In this document: one piece after another, positions 15,700 through 23,823 of the stretch | Layout of the letters: each line of letters starts with the position of its first letter | Numbering within the stretch: the stretch's first letter is position 1 | Assembly (NCBI RefSeq): GCF_020567705.1 | Contig: NZ_JAJDJU010000025.1 | Span: 1-32,499 of the forward strand | DNA length: 32,499 nt | Reading direction: 5' to 3' | DNA from: Acidocella sp. KAb 2-4 | GTDB lineage: Bacteria > Pseudomonadota > Alphaproteobacteria > Acetobacterales > Acetobacteraceae | Program-made: the position numbers and the translations under genes | Notes under the pieces: generated by a model | What the model saw: the letters and a program-made list of their open reading frames with translations, nothing else | Told to the model about the DNA's origin: nothing | Database searches by the model: none

Positions 15700-17202
15700 A
15701 TGTCGGCCGTTGGTTCCATCCTGACAAATACCGGTGCCCTCTCGGGGCTCAACTCTCTCGCCAACACCACCGCGAACAACAACAACCTTGAGACTCAGCT
15801 TTCCAGCGGTCTGTCGATCAACTCCCCGTCCGACAACCCGGCGGGCTATATTACCGCGCAGGGCTTCACCTCGCAGCTCAACGGCCTCACCCAGGCGGTC
15901 TCCAACGCCAATCAGGGTGTCTCCCTGCTGCAGACGGCGCAGGGCGCCATTTCCCAGCAGATCGGCATTGTTCAGCAGCTGAACTCCATCGCCGTGCAGG
16001 CCGCCAACGGCACGCAGACCGCCGCTGAGTCGCAGTCTCTGCAAACTTTGGCCAGCCATTTGACCAGCCAGGTCTCCACCATCGCCAAGCAGACGCAGTT
16101 TAATAACATCAACCTGCTCGACGGCTCTTTCCAGGGCGTGCAGTTTCAGGTTGGCGCGAATGAGGGGCAGACGATGAGCCTCTCGATTTCCAACACCAAT
16201 GCCAACGCGATCGGCATGTGGCATTCCTCGGCGGCGAGCGCCGTTTATAAAGGCACCAATGGGTCGGCCAAGAATGGCCAGGTCGGCAGCGCGGCCATCA
16301 CGCTCGGCGCGCCGGGTGCGGCAGTGGGTGCCTTCACGGCCGGCGCCGCGACCATCACCGGCGCCAACGGCGCCAGCCAGGCGGTCACGTCCACCGCCGG
16401 AGAATCCGCCGCCTCCCTGGCGGCCACGGTCAACAACCTGTCGAGCCAGGCTGGCGTGCAGGCCCAGGCCTACACCCAGGCGACTTTCCAGCTGACGGCT
16501 GGCACGAACGGCCAGTACCAGTTCAGCATTCAAGCGGCGAGCAGCGGCGCGACCACGATTGGCAGCCAGCAGAAGATCGTCGCGTCCTCGGCCGCAGGCG
16601 TGGTGTCTGAGATCAACAGCCAATCCTCGACCAGCGGCATCACCGCGTCGCTCGATAAAAACAACAACCTGGTCCTTACGCAGTCCGCTGGTGAGAACAT
16701 CAACATCACCGGTGCCAGCTCCGGCTCTCTGCAGGCGGTTAACTCCAAGGGCACGGCCATCGCTGGCGCGTTGATCAAGACTGGTGCGGCATCGGCAGTG
16801 ATCCAGGGCCAAGTGCAGTTGCAGTCCTCCGGCGCCTTCTCCGTTACCAACGGTGCGGCCATCGGCGTGAAGGGCAACTCCAGCCTTGCCGATCTGGGTG
16901 ACATCAACGTGTCCAACACCAGTGGCGCGAATGCCGCGATCAACGTTGTGAAGTACTCGCTGGCCACGTTGAACAACCAGGGCGGTTCGCTGGGCGCCGT
17001 GCAGCAGAGCCTCACCGCGAACATCAACAACATGAACACCACCAGCCAAAACCTCACCACCGCTCTCGGCGTGGTGCAGGACGCCAACATCCCGGCGGTC
17101 AGCACCAAGCTGACGCAGTCGCAGATTCAGGCGCAGGCCGGTGTGGCGGCGCTCAAGGCCTCCACCCAGCTGCAGCAATCCTACACCTCGCTGCTGCCGT
17201 AA
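15700..17202 (+). CDS. fliC: Flagellin (filament subunit)
   Basis: This is the filament subunit exported through the flagellar channel. The 500-residue protein has the flagellin layout. The N-terminal D0/D1 region (1-165) contains LETQLSSGLSINSPSDNPAG and LQTAQGAISQQIGIVQQLNS. A variable Ala/Ser/Thr/Gly-rich centre (166-399) may be surface exposed. The C-terminal D1/D0 region (400-500) includes TALGVVQDANIPAVSTKLTQ and AGVAALKASTQLQQSYTSLL. It contains no cysteine or signal peptide, as expected. The segment that in enteric flagellins is QRVRELSVQ and binds TLR5 reads QQLNSIAVQ (92-100). The gene has its own leader and a 3' hairpin, typical of a highly expressed monocistron. The rich Ser/Thr centre offers candidate O-linked modification sites. 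Confidence 0.96.
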   Translation: MSAVGSILTNTGALSGLNSLANTTANNNNLETQLSSGLSINSPSDNPAGYITAQGFTSQLNGLTQAVSNANQGVSLLQTAQGAISQQIGIVQQLNSIAVQAANGTQTAAESQSLQTLASHLTSQVSTIAKQTQFNNINLLDGSFQGVQFQVGANEGQTMSLSISNTNANAIGMWHSSAASAVYKGTNGSAKNGQVGSAAITLGAPGAAVGAFTAGAATITGANGASQAVTSTAGESAASLAATVNNLSSQAGVQAQAYTQATFQLTAGTNGQYQFSIQAASSGATTIGSQQKIVASSAAGVVSEINSQSSTSGITASLDKNNNLVLTQSAGENINITGASSGSLQAVNSKGTAIAGALIKTGAASAVIQGQVQLQSSGAFSVTNGAAIGVKGNSSLADLGDINVSNTSGANAAINVVKYSLATLNNQGGSLGAVQQSLTANINNMNTTSQNLTTALGVVQDANIPAVSTKLTQSQIQAQAGVAALKASTQLQQSYTSLLP

Positions 17203-17213
17203 ACCACGCGACG

Positions 17214-17238
17214 GGGCCGGAGCATCACGCTCCGGCCC
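17214..17238 (+). terminator. Hairpin terminator after flagellin
   Basis: GGGCCGGAGC (17214-17223), loop ATCAC, GCTCCGGCCC (17229-17238) form a perfect 10-bp GC-rich stem just after the fliC stop. The following T content is weak (CCCCTCATTT), so partial termination or mRNA 3'-end protection is as likely as full termination before fliD. Confidence 0.7.
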
Positions 17239-17265
17239 ACCCCTCATTTCCGCAATAGGTGATCC

Positions 17266-18663
17266 ATGACGTCCTCGGTGAGCGCGCTTAGTTCGTCCGC
17301 TATTTCCTCGCAAATCAGCAATTACGCGGCCAAGCTGCAGGCGCCGATCACCCAGTTGCAAACCCAGGTCAAGACCGAGCAGGCCGAAATTTCCGCCTGG
17401 GGCAGCATCAGCGGCGCGGTCTCCACGCTGTCGCAATCTTTGGCCAACATCAAAGATTTAAGCACAATCAACAACAAATCCGCGAGCACCGCCAACAATG
17501 CTGTCGCCACCGTCTCGGCCACCAGCTCCGCCGCCACGGGGGCGTATAATCTGAGCGGCGTGAAGCTCGCACAGCCGCAGGAGATCTATTCCTCGCTGCT
17601 GAGCTCCGGCAATGCGACCCTTTCCGGCGGCGCCGGGTCACTGGTCTTCACGCTCGGCGGCGGCAAGAGCGAGACCGTGTCAATCGGCTCCGGCAGTCTA
17701 ACGCTCAATGGTGTCGCCGCGGCCGTCAACAAACAACATGGCGGCGTGCAGGCGAGTCTCATCGGCACCGCAGCCGGCACGCGGTTGGTGTTGCAAAGCA
17801 GCGCCACGGGCGGTTCCGCCGCGTTCACGGTGTCGGGCACAGGTGCGCTCGCGCAATTCTATTTCAACCCGAGTTCCGCAACCGCCCATAGCGGCGAAAC
17901 ACTGGCGCAAGCCGCGCAAGATGCCACGCTGTCTCTGAATGGCGTGCCCATCATCAGCGCCTCCAACACGCTCACCAACACCATCCCGGGAGTAACGATC
18001 ACGCTGGCTGGCTCGGGCGCCACCTCGCTCGCGGTCAGTTCCTCTCCGGCCGGCCTTTCCAACGCCGTGCAAGGCGTCGCCACCAGCCTTAACGCCGCGA
18101 TTTCCGCCATCGCGAAACAGACGAAGTACGTGCCCGCCAGCACCGCCAGCGGGTCAGCCCAGGCTGGCGTGTTGCTGGGGAATTTCTCGGCCACCTCGCT
18201 GAAGAGCGAATTGATGTCGGCGGTCAGCAGCCTCGTCGCCAGCGGCGTCAGCGCCGGCGCGGCGGGATTGTCGATCAGCAGTTCTGGCGCCGTAAGTTTC
18301 AATACGTCCAGCTTCGCCAGCCAATACGCCAAAAACCCGACGGCGGTGCAGAAGCTCATTGGCACGCTCTATCAGAAGCTGAACACCATCTCTGCCAGCG
18401 CCATCGGCAGCGCCGGAGGCTCCAGCGCAAGCACGGGCAGCACGAAGAAAAATACGGGCTTCATCACCGCGCAGACAGCGTCGCTCAACGGTATTGTCAC
18501 CTCGCTCGACAGCCAGATCACGCAGTTGACCAAGCAAGGCTCGGCGTCGCTCAAAAATATGCAGTCGCTCTACACGTCCGCGGAGACGGCCGCCAACTCG
18601 GCGTCCATCACGCAGACTTATCTCAATATTTTCAACACGAACTCCTCTTCTTCGAACGGTTAA
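17266..18663 (+). CDS. fliD: Flagellar filament cap protein FliD (HAP2)
   Basis: FliD caps the growing filament and guides flagellin folding. The 465-residue product has a Ser/Ala-rich N-terminal helical part resembling FliD_N (about 10-115: ISSQISNYAAKLQAPITQLQ, TEQAEISAWGSISGAVSTLS, and the strand VSATSSAATGAYNLSGVKLA). A beta-rich centre follows, and a FliD_C-like C-terminus (about 215-460) contains LSLNGVPIISASNTLTNTIP, VTITLAGSGATSLAV and the closing coiled coil ITQLTKQGSASLKNMQSLYT. The length is typical. It lies 63 bases after fliC and 14 before fliS, the usual fliC-fliD-fliS order. Confidence 0.92.
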   Translation: MTSSVSALSSSAISSQISNYAAKLQAPITQLQTQVKTEQAEISAWGSISGAVSTLSQSLANIKDLSTINNKSASTANNAVATVSATSSAATGAYNLSGVKLAQPQEIYSSLLSSGNATLSGGAGSLVFTLGGGKSETVSIGSGSLTLNGVAAAVNKQHGGVQASLIGTAAGTRLVLQSSATGGSAAFTVSGTGALAQFYFNPSSATAHSGETLAQAAQDATLSLNGVPIISASNTLTNTIPGVTITLAGSGATSLAVSSSPAGLSNAVQGVATSLNAAISAIAKQTKYVPASTASGSAQAGVLLGNFSATSLKSELMSAVSSLVASGVSAGAAGLSISSSGAVSFNTSSFASQYAKNPTAVQKLIGTLYQKLNTISASAIGSAGGSSASTGSTKKNTGFITAQTASLNGIVTSLDSQITQLTKQGSASLKNMQSLYTSAETAANSASITQTYLNIFNTNSSSSNG

Positions 18664-18677
18664 CCGGACGGCGTATC

Positions 18678-19052
18678 ATGGATATCATCAACGAATACCG
18701 TGCTTCGATGTTCGATGGCCAAGCCGATGTTGCGTGGCTGCACCAGGGTTGGCGGGGCCTGCGCCTTTATGGCCGGCGCGCCCGGTTGGCGATCGCGGCG
18801 GGGGATGTCGCGACCAAGGCGATCATGCTCGCGCGGGCCGATGATTTGCTCACGCTGATGAGCGGGATTCTCGACACCAGCGATGCCAGCACGCTCGGCC
18901 AGGCGCTTATGACCATCTATTCCGCCTTGCGTTACACGCTGCTGCGCGCCAATACGGAGAACAGCCTCTCCGCACTCGATGATTTCGAGGCGGCGCTGGC
19001 GATTCTGGATCAGGACATGGCGAAAGTTTCTGAAGGGGCGTTAGTGGCATGA
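18678..19052 (+). CDS. fliS: Flagellin export chaperone FliS
   Basis: FliS binds the C-terminus of flagellin in the cytosol and delivers it to FlhA. The 124-residue product has the family length and is all-helical. It shows the patterns LRLYGRRARLAIAAGDVATK (with the usual Y-x-x-x-x-x-x-A-x-x-x-x-D layout), KAIMLARADDLLTLMSGILD and IYSALRYTLLRANTENSLSA (family form: LYxYxxxxLxxAN). The position directly after fliD is the standard one. It overlaps the flgM-like gene by ATGA. One gap is the unclear RBS before ATG 18678; GGACGG lies a few bases upstream. Confidence 0.9.
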   Translation: MDIINEYRASMFDGQADVAWLHQGWRGLRLYGRRARLAIAAGDVATKAIMLARADDLLTLMSGILDTSDASTLGQALMTIYSALRYTLLRANTENSLSALDDFEAALAILDQDMAKVSEGALVA

Positions 19053-19354
19053 GCAACACCATCCCTCCGCTATCGGCGGCGACATCTGCCGCGGTTACCA
19101 CCGAAGCCGCCCCCCCGCCCGCCACCGCAAAGTCCACCAGTTCGGCAGAGACGACGCCGCAAACCGAGGCCGTGACCTTGAGCGATGCCGCCCAAACCAG
19201 CACCCAACTACTTTCCGCCGCGCAACAATCTGCTGGCATCGACCATGAAGCGGTTGCGCGCATCCGCAACGCGCTCGCCGCAGGCAATTATAACGTCGCG
19301 CCAGAAGATCTGGCGCAGGCCATGGTCGCCGTTCTGAAAGTGACAAGCAAATGA
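19049..19354 (+). CDS. flgM: Anti-sigma-28 factor FlgM
   Basis: FlgM binds and inhibits sigma-28 until it is exported through the finished hook. The 101-residue product has a disordered Ala/Pro/Thr/Ser-rich N-terminus and a C-terminal sigma-binding region (about 60-101) reading AGIDHEAVARIRNALAAGNY, then NVAPEDLAQAMVAVLK. This matches the FlgM consensus of the type VDxxKVxxIRxAIxxGxYxVDxxxIA. It overlaps fliS and the next gene by ATGA on both sides. Its presence supports the FliA assignment at 5368, though the two genes lie 13 kb apart in the cluster. Confidence 0.85.
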   Translation: MSNTIPPLSAATSAAVTTEAAPPPATAKSTSSAETTPQTEAVTLSDAAQTSTQLLSAAQQSAGIDHEAVARIRNALAAGNYNVAPEDLAQAMVAVLKVTSK

Positions 19355-19815
19355 GCATCTCCGGCCAATTCCGCACGCTGGATCTCAAGCCGGAGCCGCC
19401 TGCGGTCGCTGATATACTAGCCCGCGGCCTTGATCTGGTTGAAAGTCTCGGCCTCAAGCTGCATCACTTGGACGATCTGATGCTCACCGGCCGCCCCAAT
19501 GAGATTTCAGACGCCGCCGCCGCGGTCGAAGGCGCGATCCGAGACGCATCACCCACCTTCACGCAGATCGCGGAGACCGTCAGCCGTCTCGGCGCGTCCA
19601 ATTTGGTCACAGCCGCTGAACAATTACGTAAGATTGAAGAAGACGATGCCGCGGGCTTGGCCGAGGCCCTGCGCGGCGCCCTAACCCGCTTTGCGAAGCG
19701 CTCTTTCAGCGCCAATCGGCGCGCGCAGCATCTCAATCGGGGATTGAATGCTGCGCTGCAATCGCTCCAGGCCTTAGGCGTGCAAGAGGGCGGGCGGCTG
19801 ATCGCGGAAGCCTGA
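19351..19815 (+). CDS. flgN: Probable FlgN-like export chaperone
   Basis: FlgN escorts the hook-associated proteins FlgK and FlgL to the export gate. The 154-residue product is predicted all-helical with long amphipathic stretches (LARGLDLVESLGLKLHHLDD, SDAAAAVEGAIRDASPTFTQ, LRGALTRFAKRSFSANRRAQ). This fits the FlgN fold, but the sequence has no decisive motif. The call rests mainly on its position directly after flgM, the usual flgM-flgN pairing, with an ATGA overlap. It closes the flagellar cluster. It could instead be another small flagellar helical protein. Confidence 0.55.
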   Translation: MSISGQFRTLDLKPEPPAVADILARGLDLVESLGLKLHHLDDLMLTGRPNEISDAAAAVEGAIRDASPTFTQIAETVSRLGASNLVTAAEQLRKIEEDDAAGLAEALRGALTRFAKRSFSANRRAQHLNRGLNAALQSLQALGVQEGGRLIAEA

Positions 19816-19980
19816 AAGGGCACAGCCACTGCATAAAAGCCTTCTCGTCAGGCTTGGTCTCACCGATGTTAGAAAGACGTTGCCGAAGCTCTCAGCTTTG
19901 TCATATTGACGAATCCTGCCTTATGGCAGAGTTTGCCGTCGCCGCATGCCGGTAAATCATAATAGCTGAGGAGGTTTAAT
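19816..19980 (+). promoter_or_regulatory. 165-base gap: end of flagellar cluster and permease leader
   Basis: A weak inverted repeat, AAGCCT (19837-19842) and AGGCTT (19850-19855) with a 7-base loop, follows the last flagellar gene. It may be a poor terminator, but it lacks a T-run. The rest presumably contains the permease promoter; TTGACG at 19906-19911 is a possible -35 element without a convincing -10. GAGGAGG at 19969-19975 is a strong RBS for ATG 19981. Confidence 0.35.
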
Positions 19981-21399
19981 ATGGCTACAGTCATGAGGAG
20001 CGGAGAGCGCCTCAAGCGTGACAGTCTAGGTCTGTCACAAATCATCGCATCCACGCTGGCGAATATCGCTCCGGCCATGAGCTTCTTCTTCGGCTTCGGG
20101 GTGATTGTCGGCGGTGCGGGTGTGGGGGCGCCGCTAACCATTCTGCTGGCCATGGTGGTGATCCTGTTCCTCACCAACACCCTCGCGGAATTCTCCAAAT
20201 ACCGCCCTTCCACCGGCTCCTTCGTCACCTTCATCGGCATGACTTTCGGCCCCACGGCCGGCGCCGCCGCCTCCATCTTCGTGGTGGTTGGCTACTGCAT
20301 CGCCGCGGCTTCGGTGGTTGTCATCTCCGGCGGCTGGGCGGCACAGACCCTGCAAATGTTCCTGGGTGTTCACGTTCCCTGGCAGATCATCTCCGTCATC
20401 GCCACCGCCATCGTTGGCATGTTGGTCTCGCGCGGCATCGGCCTCTCCACCACCTGGGCCGCGATCTTCTTCTATTTCGAGTTGATCCTGCTGGTCATCG
20501 GCGCCGTCATCATGCTGGTGATCAATCATGGGGCGATGTCCATCGCGCCGTTCCTGCCGTCCTCGATCTCGGGCGGTCTGGCTGGTGTGGGCGCCGGGTT
20601 CCCGCTCGCCATCTACCTGTTCATCGGCTGGGAGAACTCGGCGATGCTGGCCGAGGAGACCACCAACCCCCGCCGTAACGTGCCTTACGCGCTGCGCGTG
20701 GGCACCATCTCGATCGGCGCACTCTATATCTTCCTCGCCTATGCGGTGGAGACGGCGTTCCACAACAATGCCACGGCCATTGGCAATTCCGCCATTCCGT
20801 TCGTGGATGCCCTCAAGGCCTCCGCCGCGGTGCTGCTGTTCATCGCCTATCTGGCTGGCCTGACCTCCATCTTCTCATCGCTGATCGGCCTGACCAACGC
20901 CCAGGCGCGCATCCTGTTCAGCTCCTCGCGTGAGGGATTGCTGCCGGGCTTCTTTGGCAAGATCCATCCGCAGCACAAGACCCCGCACACCGCCATGTGG
21001 ACCTTCATCGTGGTGGCGCTGCTGCTGGTACTCGGCTTCGGCACGCTGGAGAATATCGACCCGGTGACCCTGTTCGGCGATACCGGCACCATGGGCACCA
21101 TCCCGGTCATCGTCACCTACCTGCTCACCAACCTAGCGCTGCCGGTCTATATGCTGCGTAAGCACCGCGACGAGTTCTCGGTGATCAAGCACCTGATCGT
21201 GCCGCTGCTGGGCACCGCCTTGATGCTGTTCCCGCTTTGGGGCCTCGTGCAGCCGGGTCAGTCCTATCCGTTCAACCTGTATCCCAAGCTGGCGGGCGGC
21301 CTGCTGGTCCTGTCCTTCATCTACGGCGCCATCCTGGCCCGGCGGAATCCGGATCTGGTCCAGCGCATTGGCTCCTACGTCGCCGACGAGGAATACTAA
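19981..21399 (+). CDS. APC-superfamily amino acid/amine permease
   Basis: This is an inner-membrane secondary transporter of the amino acid-polyamine-organocation superfamily. The 472-residue protein has about 12 hydrophobic helices. The first carries the family's substrate-site segment (SLGLSQIIASTLANIAPAMS). A conserved helix-6 region follows (YLFIGWENSAMLAEETTNPR, the usual F-x-G-x-E-x-x-x-x-x-A-E-E-x-x-x-P-x-R). After the middle of the protein the motif SSLIGLTNAQARILFSSSRE, then GLLPGFFGKIHP, is typical of APC carriers. Substrate cannot be read from sequence. It has its own RBS and a strong terminator, and appears monocistronic and unrelated to motility. Confidence 0.93.
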   Translation: MATVMRSGERLKRDSLGLSQIIASTLANIAPAMSFFFGFGVIVGGAGVGAPLTILLAMVVILFLTNTLAEFSKYRPSTGSFVTFIGMTFGPTAGAAASIFVVVGYCIAAASVVVISGGWAAQTLQMFLGVHVPWQIISVIATAIVGMLVSRGIGLSTTWAAIFFYFELILLVIGAVIMLVINHGAMSIAPFLPSSISGGLAGVGAGFPLAIYLFIGWENSAMLAEETTNPRRNVPYALRVGTISIGALYIFLAYAVETAFHNNATAIGNSAIPFVDALKASAAVLLFIAYLAGLTSIFSSLIGLTNAQARILFSSSREGLLPGFFGKIHPQHKTPHTAMWTFIVVALLLVLGFGTLENIDPVTLFGDTGTMGTIPVIVTYLLTNLALPVYMLRKHRDEFSVIKHLIVPLLGTALMLFPLWGLVQPGQSYPFNLYPKLAGGLLVLSFIYGAILARRNPDLVQRIGSYVADEEY

Positions 21400-21409
21400 G
21401 CAAACCAGC

Positions 21410-21435
21410 AAGGGCGGCATCTCGATGCCGCCCTT
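21410..21435. terminator. Bidirectional hairpin terminator between permease and ferredoxin genes
   Basis: AAGGGCGGCAT (21410-21420), loop CTCG, ATGCCGCCCTT (21425-21435) form a perfect 11-bp stem between two convergent genes. The A/T pairs at the stem base give short T-runs in both directions, so it likely terminates both transcripts. Confidence 0.85.
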
Positions 21436-21441
21436 CGCGTT

Positions 21442-21777
21442 TCAAGGCAGCATCAACGCCTTCACCCGCCCCCCGGCGATCATATGCTGTTCCAGCACCT
21501 CATCCGCGGCGGCAAAAGAGTCCAGCTTGTACCACACGCCTTCGGGGTACAGCACCGCGCAGGGACCAAGCTCGCAGCGGTCCAGGCAACCAGCCTGATT
21601 GATCCGAACCCCCTTGATCCCCAATTCCTTCACCCGCGCCTTCATATAATCGCGGATTTTCTCGCTCCCCTTGCTGGCGCAGCAGCCGCGGGGGTGTCCC
21701 TCTGGCCGCCGATTGCCGCAGACAAACACATGGGTCGAGAAATAAAGCGCCGGATCATCGTCTTGCCGCGTGCCCAA
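21442..21777 (-). CDS. Thioredoxin-fold [2Fe-2S] ferredoxin domain protein
   Basis: This small soluble redox protein is of the thioredoxin-like [2Fe-2S] ferredoxin type (as in NuoE C-terminal domains and Azotobacter FeSII-type proteins). The 111-residue product begins STHVFVCGNRRPEGHPRGCC (residues about 14-33) and continues IRINQAGCLDRCELGPCAVL-like text, giving the cluster cysteine pattern C...C and C-x-x-x-C-x-x-x-x-C (GCLDRCELGPC). The open frame extends far upstream, opposite the next gene, but a TTG at 21775-21777 preceded by AGGAG eight bases upstream is the best start. Its electron partner is not evident. It is convergent with the permease and divergent from the DUF255 gene. Confidence 0.85.
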   Translation of the reverse strand: MGTRQDDDPALYFSTHVFVCGNRRPEGHPRGCCASKGSEKIRDYMKARVKELGIKGVRINQAGCLDRCELGPCAVLYPEGVWYKLDSFAAADEVLEQHMIAGGRVKALMLP

Positions 21778-21785
21778 ACCTGTTA

Positions 21786-21790
21786 CTCCT
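21786..21790 (-). promoter_or_regulatory. RBS that fixes a TTG start
   Basis: On the minus strand AGGAG lies eight bases before TTG 21777 of the ferredoxin gene. No ATG or GTG occurs in frame between this site and the conserved first cysteine region other than a GTG inside the conserved strand. Confidence 0.6.
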
Positions 21791-21834
21791 AACTGTTCGC
21801 TCCTATCTAAACGGCAAACCGGGGAGCAGGCAAA

Positions 21835-23823
21835 ATGCGGAACATGCTGGGCGAGGCGTCCTCGCCCTATTTGCAGCAGCACAAGGACAATCCCGTCCAC
21901 TGGCAGCTCTGGTCGCCCGAGACATTGGCGCTGGCCGCGCGGCTCGACCGCCCGATTCTGCTCTCCATTGGCTACGCCGCCTGCCATTGGTGTCACGTTA
22001 TGGCGCATGAAAGCTTCGAGGATCCGGAAACGGCGGCGCTGATGAACCGCCATTTCATTAATATTAAATTGGACCGCGAGGAGCGTCCTGATCTCGACCA
22101 GATCTTCATGTCGGCGTTGCACGCCATGGGTGAACAGGGCGGCTGGCCGCTGACCATGGCCCTCACGCCGCAGGGCGAGCCGTTTTGGGGCGGCACCTAT
22201 TTTCCGCCCGTCCCGCGCTTTGGCCGCCCCAGCTTCCGCCAGATTCTGGCGGCGCTGGCCAATGCCTGGGACACGGATCGCGACCGCATCACCGGGTCCG
22301 CCGCCACGCTGCGCCGCGCCTTGGCCGCGCAAGCCGCGCCCCGCCCCGGCGAACCACCCGGTCCGGCATTGCTGGACGACATCCGCGCCGCCTATCTGCG
22401 CGCCATGGATTGGCAGCATGGCGGCATCGGCCGCGCCCCCAAATTTCCCAATATCCCGATTTTCCGGTTTTTATGGCAGGAATATTGCCGTACTAACGAG
22501 CCAAGCGCCGCGCAGGCGGTCGAATTGCTGCTGGAGCGCATGTCCCAGGGCGGCATCTATGATCATCTCGGCGGCGGCTATGCCCGCTACGCCACCGACG
22601 AAGCCTGGCTGGTCCCGCATTTCGAAAAGATGCTCTACGACAATGCCCTGATCCTCGATCTTCTGGCCTTGGCCCGTGCGCGCCGCCCCACCCCGCTCTA
22701 CGCCGCCCGCGCGCGCGAGACGGTGGCATGGCTGCGGCGCGACATGCGCGCCGAAGGCGCCTTCGCTGCCGCCGAGGACGCGGATTCCGAAGGCGAGGAG
22801 GGCAAGTTCTACGTCTGGACCCGCGACGAGATCGTCGAGTGCCTGGGCGCTGACGTCGATTTTTTCACCCAGCACTACCCCGCCCCCGCCGGAGGGAATT
22901 GGGAGGGCAAGATCATCCTGGAGCGCCGTGCCCCGTTTGCCGAGGAGGAGCGCCTCGCCCCGCTGCGCGCCAGGCTGTTCGTAAGACGCAACGCGCGCAT
23001 CCGCCCCGCGCGCGACGACAAGATCCTCGCCGATTGGAACGCCCTCACCATCGCCGCCCTGGCCCGCGCCAGCGCCGTCTTCGCCGAGCCCGCCTGGCTG
23101 ACGCTGGCTGAAGACGTGTTCGCCAGCATCCTCACCGCCATGTCCGAGCCCGGCGGTAGCGTTGCCCATGCCTGCCGTCACGGCAAAATCTCCGCGCCCG
23201 GTCTGCTGGAGGATCAGGCGGCCATGATCCGCGCCGCGCTGGCGCTGTATCAGGCCACCGCCAAGCCTGAGTATCTCGCCCAAGCGCAAAATTTGCTCGC
23301 CGTCACCGAGCAGAAATTCGCTGATGGCGGGGGTGCTTTCTTCATGTCCGCCGATGCCGCGCAAAGCTTCGCCCCCCGCGCGCGCAATGCGCAGGATGGT
23401 CCGACGCCTTCGGGCATCGCGCTGATGGCCGAGAATTACGCCTTGCTGCACGCCCTCACCGCCGCGCCGGAACTCCGGGAGAAGGCCGAGGCGCTGCTTG
23501 CGGCCTTCTCCGGCGGCGCCGACCGCCTCACCGGCTCGCCGCTGCTGCTCGCGGCGGCTGATCTCCTGGAAAATACCGCCTGCGTCGTCGTCACGCCCGG
23601 CGCCGCCGAACTGGCGCACGCCGCGCTGGCCGCGCCCGATCCGGCGGTGGCCGTGCTGCGTATCCCCGCCGACGCATCCTTGCCCCCCGGCCACCCGGCC
23701 CATGGCAAAACCGCCACCGGCCCCGCCGCCTTCATCTGCCGCGGCGGCGTGTGTTCGCTTCCCGTAACAACGCCGCAAGAGGTGCGCGCCGGTCTTCACC
23801 GCAACGGAGATATTTCGCCATGA
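21835..23823 (+). CDS. Thioredoxin-domain protein of the DUF255/YyaL family
   Basis: This is a large cytosolic protein of unknown exact function, related to YyaL and eukaryotic SPATA20. Its N-terminal domain is thioredoxin-like and its C-terminal part resembles an alpha/alpha toroid such as N-acylglucosamine epimerases. The N-terminus is diagnostic: SSPYLQQHKDNPVHWQLWSP, then the CHWC motif (C50, C53) in YAACHWCHVMAHESFEDPE, then FINIKLDREERPDLDQIFM and QGGWPLTMALTP. Further family blocks are GGIYDHLGGGYARYATDEAW, VPHFEKMLYDNA and ARDDKILADWNALTIAAL. The length, 662 residues, is close to the family norm of 670-700. It overlaps msrB by ATGA, which suggests a shared redox or repair task, but this is inference. 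Confidence 0.95.
   Translation: MRNMLGEASSPYLQQHKDNPVHWQLWSPETLALAARLDRPILLSIGYAACHWCHVMAHESFEDPETAALMNRHFINIKLDREERPDLDQIFMSALHAMGEQGGWPLTMALTPQGEPFWGGTYFPPVPRFGRPSFRQILAALANAWDTDRDRITGSAATLRRALAAQAAPRPGEPPGPALLDDIRAAYLRAMDWQHGGIGRAPKFPNIPIFRFLWQEYCRTNEPSAAQAVELLLERMSQGGIYDHLGGGYARYATDEAWLVPHFEKMLYDNALILDLLALARARRPTPLYAARARETVAWLRRDMRAEGAFAAAEDADSEGEEGKFYVWTRDEIVECLGADVDFFTQHYPAPAGGNWEGKIILERRAPFAEEERLAPLRARLFVRRNARIRPARDDKILADWNALTIAALARASAVFAEPAWLTLAEDVFASILTAMSEPGGSVAHACRHGKISAPGLLEDQAAMIRAALALYQATAKPEYLAQAQNLLAVTEQKFADGGGAFFMSADAAQSFAPRARNAQDGPTPSGIALMAENYALLHALTAAPELREKAEALLAAFSGGADRLTGSPLLLAAADLLENTACVVVTPGAAELAHAALAAPDPAVAVLRIPADASLPPGHPAHGKTATGPAAFICRGGVCSLPVTTPQEVRAGLHRNGDISP

Noticed and set aside
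16300-16900. Repetitive look of the central flagellin coding region
   Set aside because: Recurring Ala/Gly/Ser codons give the appearance of repeats, but no true tandem unit is present; this is ordinary for the variable flagellin domain.
15682-17436. Long minus-strand open frame (about 584 codons) opposite fliC
   Set aside because: It mirrors the codon structure of a clear flagellin gene, is rich in Arg/Gly/His as shadow frames in GC-rich DNA are, and has no recognisable domain.
19897-19925. Sigma-70-like TTGTCA-N17-TTATGG before the permease
   Set aside because: The -10 hexamer matches the consensus poorly, so it is not listed as a promoter.
21778-22419. N-terminal extension of the ferredoxin frame
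   Set aside because: The extension lies opposite the conserved thioredoxin-domain start of the neighbouring gene and has no supporting motif; the TTG with RBS is better.
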